From the NCBI GenBank assembly GCA_051881715.1, contig JBJEQK010000059.1:1-14635 (forward strand): 14,635 nucleotides of DNA, read 5' to 3'. Under the pieces are notes generated by a model, which was not told the DNA's origin, ran no database searches, and saw only the letters and a program-made list of their open reading frames with translations. This stretch comes from UBA1425 sp051881715. Lineage in GTDB: Bacteria; Bacillota; Clostridia; Oscillospirales; Acutalibacteraceae. Position numbers and translations under genes: made by a program. Each line of letters opens with the position of its first letter. Positions within the stretch are counted from its first letter, which is position 1. Below, piece by piece: positions 8,074 to 13,517 of this stretch.

Positions 8074-8423
8074 CACCGAAAGAACTTGCACTCAAGGCGG
8101 CAGAGATCCTCGACAAGAAAAAGGCCGAGGACATCAAAGCCATTGAGGTTACGGAACAGACCATCGTGGCGGACTATTTCGTCATCGCCACCGGCACATC
8201 CTCCACCCATGTCAAAGCCTTGGCGGACGAGGTGGAATATGAGCTCAGCCAGCTGGGCGTTCAAAACGGTCACATCGAAGGCCGTGCCACAGGCTGGGTA
8301 CTGCTGGATTACGGCGCGGTGCTGATCCATGTGTTTGACAAGGAGAGCCGGGAGTACTACAATCTTGAACGCCTTTGGACGGATGCCAGCGAGGTGGATC
8401 TGTCCGCCATTCTCAAGGACTGA
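8070..8423 (+). CDS. rsfS: Ribosome silencing factor RsfS
   Basis: A 117-residue RsfS/Iojap protein. ATG 8070 overlaps the nadD-yqeK stop and is 6 nt after GGGGAGG. Conserved features are ADYFVIATGTSSTHVKALAD (about 31-50), EGRATGWVLLDYG with the family's G.....W..LDYG motif, the basic/acidic HVFDKESREYYNLERLW and a short acidic tail. RsfS binds L14 on the 50S subunit and blocks joining with 30S when nutrients are short. Its position after yqeK and before leuS is conserved in Firmicutes. Confidence 0.97.
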   Translation: MTPKELALKAAEILDKKKAEDIKAIEVTEQTIVADYFVIATGTSSTHVKALADEVEYELSQLGVQNGHIEGRATGWVLLDYGAVLIHVFDKESREYYNLERLWTDASEVDLSAILKD

Positions 8424-8445
8424 AAGCCGAAAGGACTGTTTATCA

Positions 8446-10851
8446 ATGAAAAACTATGACTTTAAAGCTGCCGAAAAGAAATGGCAGCAACGGTGGGAGG
8501 AGAGCGGCGTATTCCACGCCAAGCAGGACTACTCCCTGCCGAAATTCTACTGCTTGGTGGAGTTTCCCTACCCGTCGGGACAGGGTCTGCACGTGGGACA
8601 TCCCCGTTCCTACACGGCGCTGGACATCGTTGCCCGCAAAAAGAGACTGCAGGGCTACAACGTCCTGTACCCCATGGGCTGGGACGCCTTCGGTCTGCCG
8701 ACGGAGAACTACGCCATCAAGAACCACATTCACCCCGAGATCGTGACGAAAAACAACGTCGCCCACTTCAAGCAGCAGCTGCAAGCCCTCGGCTTTTCCT
8801 TCGACTGGAGCCGGGAGATCAACACCACCGACCCGTCCTACTATAAGTGGACGCAGTGGATCTTCCTGCAGCTGTTCAAAAAGGGGCTTGCCTATAAAAA
8901 GGAAATGTCCGTCAACTGGTGCACCTCCTGCAAGTGCGTGCTGGCCAACGAGGAAGTGGTCAACGGCGTTTGCGAGCGCTGCGGCAGTGAAGTCATCCAC
9001 AAGGTCAAGAGCCAGTGGATGCTCAAGATCACCGAGTATGCCCAGCGGCTGATCGACGATCTGGATGAGCTGAACTTCATCGACCGGGTCAAGGTACAGC
9101 AGAAAAACTGGATCGGTCGCTCCACCGGCGCCGAAGTCACCTTTACTGCTACCACGGGCGACCCCATCGTGGTCTATACCACCCGTCCCGACACCCTGTT
9201 CGGCGCTACATATATGGTCGTGTCTCCCGAACATCCGCTGATCGAGAAGTGGGCGGACACCCTCACCAACATGGACGAGATCCGTGCCTACCAGAACGAG
9301 GCGGCGCACAAGAGCGACTTTGAGCGCACCGAGGTCAACAAGAACAAGACCGGCGTGGAGCTCAAGGGTGTGCGCGCCATCAATCCCGTGAACGGTACCG
9401 AGATCCCGATCTTCATCTCCGACTACGTTTTGGTTTCCTATGGCACCGGCGCCATCATGGCGGTTCCTGCCCACGACACCCGTGACTGGGAGTTTGCCAA
9501 GAAGTTTGACCTGCCCATCATCGAGGTCGTTCAGGGCGGCGATGTGACCAAGGAGGCGTTCACCGACTGCGCCACCGGCGTCATGACCAATTCCGGCTTT
9601 TTGACCGGTCTGTCCGTGGAGGACGCCAAGGTGAAGATCATCGAGTGGCTCACCGAAAACGGCAAGGGTCACAAGAAGGTCAACTACAAGCTGCGCGACT
9701 GGGTATTCTCCCGTCAGCGTTACTGGGGCGAGCCGATCCCCATCGTCATCTGCCCCAAGTGCGGCTATGTCCCGCTGGACGAGAGCGAGCTGCCCCTGCG
9801 TCTGCCCGAGGTGGAGAGCTACGAGCCGACCGACAACGGCGAATCCCCCTTGGCGAATCTGGATGCGTGGGTCAACTGCAAGTGCCCCCACTGCGGCGGC
9901 GACGCCAAGCGTGAGACGGACACCATGCCCCAGTGGGCAGGCTCCAGCTGGTACTTCCTGCGCTACTGCGACCCCCACAACGACGAGGCGCTGGCGTCCA
10001 AAGAGGCGCTGGAATATTGGACACCTGTGGATTGGTACAACGGCGGCATGGAGCACACCACACTGCACCTGCTGTACAGCCGTTTCTGGCACAAATTCCT
10101 GTATGACATCGGCGTCGTACCCACCAAGGAGCCGTACCAGAAGCGCACGAGCCACGGCATGATCCTCGGCGAAAACGGCGAAAAGATGTCCAAGTCCAGG
10201 GGCAACGTGGTCAACCCCGACGACATCGTGAATCAGTACGGTGCGGACACCATGCGTCTGTACGAGATGTTCATCGGCGACTTTGAAAAGGCGGCGCCGT
10301 GGAACAGCGACTCCATCAAGGGCTGCAAGCGCTTTTTGGACCGTTCCTGGGGTCTGCAAAATATCGTGGTGGACGGCGAATACCGTCCCGAACTGATGGC
10401 GGATATGCACCGCACCATCCGCAAGGTGGGCGAGGATATCGACAATCTGAAGGCGAATACGGCGATTGCCGCACTGATGTCGCTTCTCAATAAATTCTAC
10501 GATTCCGGCAAGGTCACCCGGGAGGAGTTAAAGACCTTCACGCTGCTGCTCAATCCCTTTGCGCCGCACATGACCGAGGAGATGTGGGAGACGCAGGGCT
10601 TCGGCGGCGTTGTCACCGACCAAAAGTGGCCGGAGTTCGACCCCGACAAGTGCAAGGAGGAGACCGTGGAGATCGCCGTGCAGGTCAACGGCAAGGTCAA
10701 GGCACGGTTGAATGTGGACGTCAACATCGACGCTGCCGATGCCATCGCTTTGGCCAAGGCGGAGGAAAAGGTTGCCGCCGCCATGGAGGGCAAGACGGTC
10801 GTCAAAGAGCTGTACGTCAAGGGTCGTCTGGTGAATCTGGTCGTGCGCTAA
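8446..10851 (+). CDS. leuS: Leucyl-tRNA synthetase
   Basis: An 801-residue class I synthetase that charges tRNA-Leu. ATG 8446 is 10 nt after AAAGGA; the frame is open further upstream, but that part lies inside rsfS and is not homologous. HIGH is present as HVGH (49-52) and KMSKS at 580-584. A zinc knuckle with C159/C162 and a second CERC pair follows. The CP1 editing domain shows TTRPDTLFGATY and GTGAIMAVPAHDTRDWEF, so hydrolytic proofreading of mischarged tRNA should be intact. A second Cys-rich insert (CPKCG and CPHCGG) precedes the leucine-specific region with SSWYFLRYCDP. The C-terminus contains VQVNGKVKARL. Only 22 nt separate it from rsfS, so there is no room for a T-box leader, which often controls this gene in Firmicutes. 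Confidence 0.98.
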   Translation: MKNYDFKAAEKKWQQRWEESGVFHAKQDYSLPKFYCLVEFPYPSGQGLHVGHPRSYTALDIVARKKRLQGYNVLYPMGWDAFGLPTENYAIKNHIHPEIVTKNNVAHFKQQLQALGFSFDWSREINTTDPSYYKWTQWIFLQLFKKGLAYKKEMSVNWCTSCKCVLANEEVVNGVCERCGSEVIHKVKSQWMLKITEYAQRLIDDLDELNFIDRVKVQQKNWIGRSTGAEVTFTATTGDPIVVYTTRPDTLFGATYMVVSPEHPLIEKWADTLTNMDEIRAYQNEAAHKSDFERTEVNKNKTGVELKGVRAINPVNGTEIPIFISDYVLVSYGTGAIMAVPAHDTRDWEFAKKFDLPIIEVVQGGDVTKEAFTDCATGVMTNSGFLTGLSVEDAKVKIIEWLTENGKGHKKVNYKLRDWVFSRQRYWGEPIPIVICPKCGYVPLDESELPLRLPEVESYEPTDNGESPLANLDAWVNCKCPHCGGDAKRETDTMPQWAGSSWYFLRYCDPHNDEALASKEALEYWTPVDWYNGGMEHTTLHLLYSRFWHKFLYDIGVVPTKEPYQKRTSHGMILGENGEKMSKSRGNVVNPDDIVNQYGADTMRLYEMFIGDFEKAAPWNSDSIKGCKRFLDRSWGLQNIVVDGEYRPELMADMHRTIRKVGEDIDNLKANTAIAALMSLLNKFYDSGKVTREELKTFTLLLNPFAPHMTEEMWETQGFGGVVTDQKWPEFDPDKCKEETVEIAVQVNGKVKARLNVDVNIDAADAIALAKAEEKVAAAMEGKTVVKELYVKGRLVNLVVR

Positions 10852-10854
10852 AAT

Positions 10855-10869
10855 GTTTACAAAAAGTTT
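10855..10869 (+). repeat. GTTTACA-A-tract-GTT element, copy 1
   Basis: GTTTACAAAAAGTTT follows the leuS stop by three bases and ends 11 bases before the rpsU -35 box. A near-identical element occurs at 12636-12650 before the second small-peptide promoter. Its AT-rich make-up fits an UP element; shared regulation is only a possibility. Confidence 0.4.
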
Positions 10870-10880
10870 AAATAGGGTTA

Positions 10881-10909
10881 TTGACAATTCAGATTGCCTA
10901 TTGTATAAT
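10881..10909 (+). promoter_or_regulatory. Perfect-consensus sigma-A promoter of rpsU
   Basis: TTGACA (10881-10886), a 17-bp spacer and TATAAT (10904-10909). Transcription should start near 10916, giving a leader of about 45 nt. Two nested inverted repeats cover the promoter: AATAGG (10871-10876) with CCTATT (10897-10902), and CAAT (10885-10888) with ATTG (10893-10896). They could be an operator or chance. Confidence 0.92.
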
Positions 10910-10931
10910 ACCATCTGTTAGCGTTAGTAAA

Positions 10932-10953
10932 CCCCTGAATTCAGAGGGGAGGG
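10932..10953 (+). promoter_or_regulatory. rpsU ribosome site overlapped by a leader hairpin
   Basis: CCCCT (10932-10936) can pair with AGGGG (10945-10949) around an 8-base loop. The 3' arm is part of the GGGGAGGG ribosome site (10946-10953), which lies 7-8 nt before the rpsU ATG. The pairing could lower translation or make it responsive to a bound protein. A stem of only 5 bp makes this tentative. Confidence 0.4.
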
Positions 10954-10960
10954 AATATCA

Positions 10961-11137
10961 ATGAGTCAGGTAAAGGTTAAAGAGAATGAATCTCTTGACA
11001 GCGCTCTCAGACGTTTTAAGCGTCAGACTTCCAGAGACGGAATCATCCAGGAAGTGCGCAAGAGAGAGCATTACGAGAAGCCTTCCGTCAAGCGTAAGAA
11101 AAAGTCGGAAGCTGCCCGTAAGCACAAGTATAAGTAA
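10961..11137 (+). CDS. rpsU: 30S ribosomal protein S21
   Basis: A 58-residue, very basic protein. The N-terminus MSQVKVKENESLDSALRRFK, followed by RQTSRDGIIQEVRKREHYEKPS and the K/R-rich tail (KRKKKSEAARKHKYK), is unmistakable S21. It binds the 3' end region of 16S rRNA near the anti-Shine-Dalgarno and helps initiation on natural mRNAs. It has its own strong promoter and terminator and so is transcribed apart from leuS. Its small size makes it easy to miss in automated gene finding. Confidence 0.97.
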   Translation: MSQVKVKENESLDSALRRFKRQTSRDGIIQEVRKREHYEKPSVKRKKKSEAARKHKYK

Positions 11138-11146
11138 GAGATCATG

Positions 11147-11184
11147 AAGGGGCTGCCGTTCTGCGGCGGCTCCTTGTCTTTTTT
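11147..11184 (+). terminator. Rho-independent terminator after rpsU
   Basis: A 12-bp stem (11147-11158 with 11164-11175, two G-T wobbles) has the loop TTCTG and is followed by GTC and six T. The T run begins three bases after the stem, so termination may be incomplete and allow read-through into the aminopeptidase gene. Confidence 0.85.
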
Positions 11185-11186
11185 CG

Positions 11187-11203
11187 TCCCTGCGCCGCAG
11201 GGG
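11187..11203 (+). other. Second short hairpin before the aminopeptidase
   Basis: CCCTGC (11188-11193) and GCAGGG (11197-11202) form a 6-bp GC-rich stem with a 3-base loop, extendable by one T-G pair. It lies between the rpsU terminator and the GGAGGG ribosome site (11219-11224) of the next gene. It has no T tract, so it is not a terminator; it may stabilise a processed mRNA end or be incidental. Confidence 0.4.
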
Positions 11204-11230
11204 AGGAACGTGTATTTCGGAGGGAACCTT

Positions 11231-12298
11231 ATGAGAATCCGGGCTTTGGCAGATGCCCTGCCGCCCCATGCGGACGGCTGGCTGATCACGAGCGAGAGCA
11301 ATATATTTTACTTTACCGGCTTTCCCTGCGACGCCGCCGTTTTGGTGGTGACGCGCACGGGAAGCGTGTTTTTTACCGACAGCCGCTACCTCGAAGCGGC
11401 GGAACGGACGGTCAAGGGAGCAGAGCTTTGCGACAGTGCGCAGTTTGCCGAGGCGTTCCCCGCCTTTTGCCGAGCCCACGGCGTTTGCAAACTGCTGACG
11501 GAAACCTCTGCCATCACCGTGCGGGCGGCACAGCGGTATGCATCTCTGGTGCCGGAAACGCAGCTTCTGTACGAGGACGATCTGGCGCTTCTCTCGCAGT
11601 TCCGCCGCAAAAAGGATGCGCAGGAAGCGGCGAAGATCGAGCGTGCCCAGCGCATTGCCGAGGCGGCGTTTGAGACGATCTTGCCCACGGTGCAGGCCGG
11701 CAGGACGGAAAAGGAGATCGCGCTGGAGCTGGACTACGCCATGCTGCGCGGCGGCGCTGATGCGCTGTCCTTTCGGACGATCGTCGTCAGCGGCGAAAAT
11801 TCCTCTCTGCCCCACGGCGTACCCGGCGAGCGGAAACTGCGGGACGGCGACTTCATCACCTTTGACTTCGGCGCCGTGGCGCAGGGTTATCACAGCGACA
11901 TGACCCGTACCGTGGCGCTCGGCCACGTCAGTGAGACACAGAAGCTGGTGTACGAAACGGTGCTGTTCGCCCAGCAATCGGCGCTGGCGGCGCTCAGACC
12001 CGGCATGACCTGCAAGCAGGCGGACGCCGTGGCCAGAGATATTATCCAAGGCACAGGCTTCGGCGATGCGTTCGGACACGGCACGGGACATGGCGTGGGC
12101 GTGGAGATTCACGAGCGACCCAATCTCAGCCCCCTGAGCCGGGAAACCTTGGCGGTGGGCGATGTGGTGACGGTGGAGCCGGGCATCTATCTGCGGGGTC
12201 GATTCGGTGTGCGCATTGAGGATATGGTGCAGATCACCGAGGACGGCTGCCGCAATTTTACAAAAACCGACAAAGCTCTGCGTATTCTGCCCGTTTGA
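11231..12298 (+). CDS. pepP: M24 metallopeptidase, Xaa-Pro aminopeptidase
   Basis: A 355-residue cytosolic peptidase that removes an N-terminal residue preceding proline. ATG 11231 lies 6 nt after GGAGGG and gives the usual N-terminus (MRIRALADAL...WLITSESNIFYFTGF); a GTG at 11210 is a weaker alternative. The N-terminal creatinase-like domain is about 1-125. The pita-bread domain carries the dinuclear metal ligands D212 (FDFGA), D223 (YHSDMTRT), H287 (GHGTGHGVG), E316 (TVEPGIY) and E330 (VRIEDMV), with H195 and H294 as further active-site histidines. All key residues are intact. No promoter is visible in the 46 nt before its ribosome site region, so it may rely on rpsU read-through. pepP versus pepQ naming is uncertain. 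The next promoter starts four bases after its stop. Confidence 0.92.
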   Translation: MRIRALADALPPHADGWLITSESNIFYFTGFPCDAAVLVVTRTGSVFFTDSRYLEAAERTVKGAELCDSAQFAEAFPAFCRAHGVCKLLTETSAITVRAAQRYASLVPETQLLYEDDLALLSQFRRKKDAQEAAKIERAQRIAEAAFETILPTVQAGRTEKEIALELDYAMLRGGADALSFRTIVVSGENSSLPHGVPGERKLRDGDFITFDFGAVAQGYHSDMTRTVALGHVSETQKLVYETVLFAQQSALAALRPGMTCKQADAVARDIIQGTGFGDAFGHGTGHGVGVEIHERPNLSPLSRETLAVGDVVTVEPGIYLRGRFGVRIEDMVQITEDGCRNFTKTDKALRILPV

Positions 12299-12301
12299 CG
12301 G

Positions 12302-12330
12302 TTGACAAATATCACGATCTTGACTATAAT
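12302..12330 (+). promoter_or_regulatory. Perfect-consensus sigma-A promoter of small-protein gene 1
   Basis: TTGACA (12302-12307), a 17-bp spacer and TATAAT (12325-12330). A second TATAAT (12334-12339) follows immediately without a matching -35. Transcription should start near 12337, about 24 nt before the ATG. The box begins four bases after the pepP stop. Confidence 0.92.
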
Positions 12331-12360
12331 AGATATAATAACTATTTTGGAGGTACTGAA

Positions 12361-12630
12361 ATGAAAAAGAAACTTGCTGTTTTTGCCTGTGCCATCGCAC
12401 TGATGCTTACCTTCACCGTTGTCTGTTTCGCCGAGGGAGAGTCCTCCGGCAGCGGCGACGTGATGTGGGATCTGTGGGGACTGCTGAATTTGGATCTGGA
12501 TGGAATCATCAGCATCCTCGGCACACTGCTCACCACCGTTATCACCTTTTTCAAGATTATCGGCGGCGGTTCCGGCATCGTGGAAAACCTCAAGCACGCG
12601 ATTTCCGTCTTTTTGGAGTTCCTGAAATAA
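12361..12630 (+). CDS. Small secreted protein 1 (89 aa, unrecognised)
   Basis: ATG 12361 lies 7 nt after GGAGGT. Residues 1-24 are a typical Sec signal peptide: MKKK, a hydrophobic core and CFA before E25. The predicted mature part has 65 residues. It begins with a flexible acidic stretch (EGESSGSGD), then LWGLL (38-42), then a hydrophobic segment at about 48-67 (GIISILGTLLTTV...), a GGGSG hinge (68-72) and an amphipathic tail ending FLEFLK. It could insert into membranes or self-assemble. LWGLL and the IISIL..LTT core resemble parts of small proteins 3 and 4. I recognise no family. The strong private promoter implies high expression. Possible roles, all unproven, are bacteriocin-like peptide, toxin or signal precursor. 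Confidence 0.82.
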   Translation: MKKKLAVFACAIALMLTFTVVCFAEGESSGSGDVMWDLWGLLNLDLDGIISILGTLLTTVITFFKIIGGGSGIVENLKHAISVFLEFLK

Positions 12631-12635
12631 TAAAA

Positions 12636-12650
12636 GTTTACAAAAAAGTT
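12636..12650 (+). repeat. GTTTACA-A-tract-GTT element, copy 2
   Basis: GTTTACAAAAAAGTT, five bases after the stop of small protein 1 and 32 bases before the next -35. It matches the copy at 10855-10869 except for one extra A. The spacing to the promoter differs between the two copies, which argues against a classic UP element. Confidence 0.4.
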
Positions 12651-12682
12651 ACAAAATACCTCTGTTGGAAGGGCTTTTCCGG

Positions 12683-12711
12683 TTGACTTTTTGCGGGGAA
12701 GGGGCTATAAT
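12683..12711 (+). promoter_or_regulatory. sigma-A promoter of small-protein genes 2-4
   Basis: TTGACT (12683-12688), a 17-bp spacer and TATAAT (12706-12711), one base from perfect consensus. The expected start near 12718 leaves a leader of about 38 nt. No terminator is evident between small protein 1 and this promoter. Confidence 0.88.
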
Positions 12712-12755
12712 AAAGACGATATTTCACACGAGGCAGATTTTTCGGAGGGATGGTT

Positions 12756-12941
12756 TTGAAAAAATCCGTTTTCTACAAGAAATGTCTGCAAGGCGTGTGT
12801 GTGTCGGTCGTACTCTCCACCGTGGGATGCGGAATATATACCGTTCTGTCTGAAAACGGTTTTGTTCCAAGTGTGGAGAAGCTCCTTTCAGACACGAAGG
12901 CAGGACGTAAGCTCTCTTATATCCTGGACATTTTTCAGTGA
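12756..12941 (+). CDS. Small membrane or secreted protein 2 (61 aa, unrecognised)
   Basis: The likely start is TTG 12756, 6 nt after GGAGGG (12744-12749). An in-frame ATG at 12750 directly abuts that ribosome site, which would be unusable spacing. The protein begins KKSVFYKK, has a hydrophobic segment at about 12-31 with C10, C15 and C25, then a 30-residue polar, slightly basic tail (about 32-61). The segment can be read as a single membrane helix or an uncleaved signal anchor; a lipobox is not convincing because TVGC lacks the leucine at -3. It heads a three-gene run, 20 nt before the 38-aa gene. An immunity or helper role beside secreted peptides is possible but not shown. Confidence 0.72.
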   Translation: MKKSVFYKKCLQGVCVSVVLSTVGCGIYTVLSENGFVPSVEKLLSDTKAGRKLSYILDIFQ

Positions 12942-12961
12942 ATTTTAGGAGGTATGTTACA

Positions 12962-13078
12962 ATGGAAAAAATCGTTGAAGTGATTATGGGACTTCTCAAG
13001 AATGCAGATTGGTCCAGCATTTTTGCAATCCTCGCCACCACGATTCAGACCCTGAAAAACATGATCGGCATGGCGTAA
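12962..13078 (+). CDS. Leaderless 38-residue hydrophobic peptide (small protein 3)
   Basis: ATG 12962 lies 8 nt after a perfect AGGAGGT (12947-12953); the ATG overlapping that site opens only a 9-codon frame. The peptide has no signal sequence. It reads as two helices, MEKIVEVIMGLLKN and IFAILATTIQTLKNMIGMA, joined by ADWSS; charges nearly balance (three K against two E and one D). MGLLK followed by I..IL.T resembles LWGLL and IISILGT in small protein 1. The size, formyl-Met start and amphipathic make-up are like leaderless bacteriocins or staphylococcal phenol-soluble modulins, but I see no actual homology to either. The strong ribosome site and tight placement between two other small genes support real translation. 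It is short enough to be missed by most gene callers. Confidence 0.75.
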   Translation: MEKIVEVIMGLLKNADWSSIFAILATTIQTLKNMIGMA

Positions 13079-13099
13079 AAGAGAAAAGGAGAAATCAGG

Positions 13100-13429
13100 A
13101 TGAAAAAATTTATTGCAGTTTTTCTCTGCATGGTACTTATGGCAACAATGATCCCCTCTTTCTTTGCATCCGCTGCTGTGATCCCCGCGCAGGAAGAGGC
13201 CGCAGTTGTGATCGCGGCGGACGACAGCGACGGATCCAAGGACACAGCCAACATCGTCGATACCATCAAGGGCTTTATTGAGCTCTGGGGCGGCTTGCTG
13301 AAAGCCATCCTCGGCGAAGAAGTGCTGCAAAACTTCCTGCCCGCATTAAAGCAGGTGCTTTCCGTGGTTTCCATCGGGGAGTTCTTCAAGACCATTGGTC
13401 AGATTTGGAACGACGTTACCAAAAAATAA
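13100..13429 (+). CDS. Small secreted protein 4 (109 aa, unrecognised)
   Basis: ATG 13100 is 7 nt after AAGGAGA and 21 nt after the 38-aa gene. Residues 1-25 form a Sec signal peptide (MKKF, hydrophobic core, ASA before A26). Residues 26-50 are acidic and flexible (QEE, DDSDGSKD), like a pro-segment. Residues 51-109 are predicted amphipathic helices: IVDTIKGFIELWGGLLKAIL, a middle part around LPALKQVLSVV, and IGEFFKTIGQIWNDVTKK at the C-terminus. LWGGLL (62-67) parallels LWGLL in small protein 1. It is the last gene before the UUCG terminator. No known domain is recognised. A membrane-active or self-assembling peptide released from a precursor is the best guess from composition alone. Confidence 0.85.
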   Translation: MKKFIAVFLCMVLMATMIPSFFASAAVIPAQEEAAVVIAADDSDGSKDTANIVDTIKGFIELWGGLLKAILGEEVLQNFLPALKQVLSVVSIGEFFKTIGQIWNDVTKK

Positions 13430-13444
13430 AAAACAGTTTTTTGG

Positions 13445-13471
13445 CAGAGTGCTTCGGCACTCTGTTTTTTT
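13445..13471 (+). terminator. UUCG-loop Rho-independent terminator
   Basis: CAGAGTGC (13445-13452) pairs perfectly with GCACTCTG (13457-13464) over the extra-stable loop TTCG closed by C-G, followed by seven T. It ends the small-peptide cluster and separates it from pdaA. Confidence 0.95.
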
Positions 13472-13485
13472 ATGCACTGCGCGCA

Positions 13486-13492
13486 CATACTA
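13486..13492 (+). promoter_or_regulatory. Possible sigma-G type -10 element of pdaA
   Basis: CATACTA matches the forespore sigma-G -10 consensus. A start near 13499 would place the AAGGGAG ribosome site just inside the mRNA. The -35 region would fall in the terminator T tract (GTTTT at 13464-13468), a poor match to the G-A/T/C-A-T-A/G consensus. No sigma-A promoter is visible between the terminator and the gene. Confidence 0.35.
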
Positions 13493-13517
13493 AAAGAAAA
13501 CAAAAGGGAGAGCGACT

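Noticed and set aside
8424..8445. T-box or other leader before leuS
   Set aside because: Only 22 nt separate rsfS and leuS, far too little for a T-box.
8443..10410. 655-codon open frame on the minus strand opposite leuS
   Set aside because: The + strand is an intact LeuS with all motifs; the antisense frame reflects its codon bias.
12668..12681. Terminator between small proteins 1 and 2
   Set aside because: GGAA/TTCC gives only a 4-bp stem and there is no T tract after it.
12810..12833. Lipoprotein signal in small protein 2 (TVGC)
   Set aside because: The lipobox lacks Leu/Val/Ile at -3 and the hydrophobic stretch continues beyond the cysteine.
13009..13281. 90-codon + strand frame overlapping small proteins 3 and 4
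   Set aside because: It starts inside the 38-aa gene without a ribosome site and overlaps two better-supported frames; its translation is Arg/Cys/His-rich.
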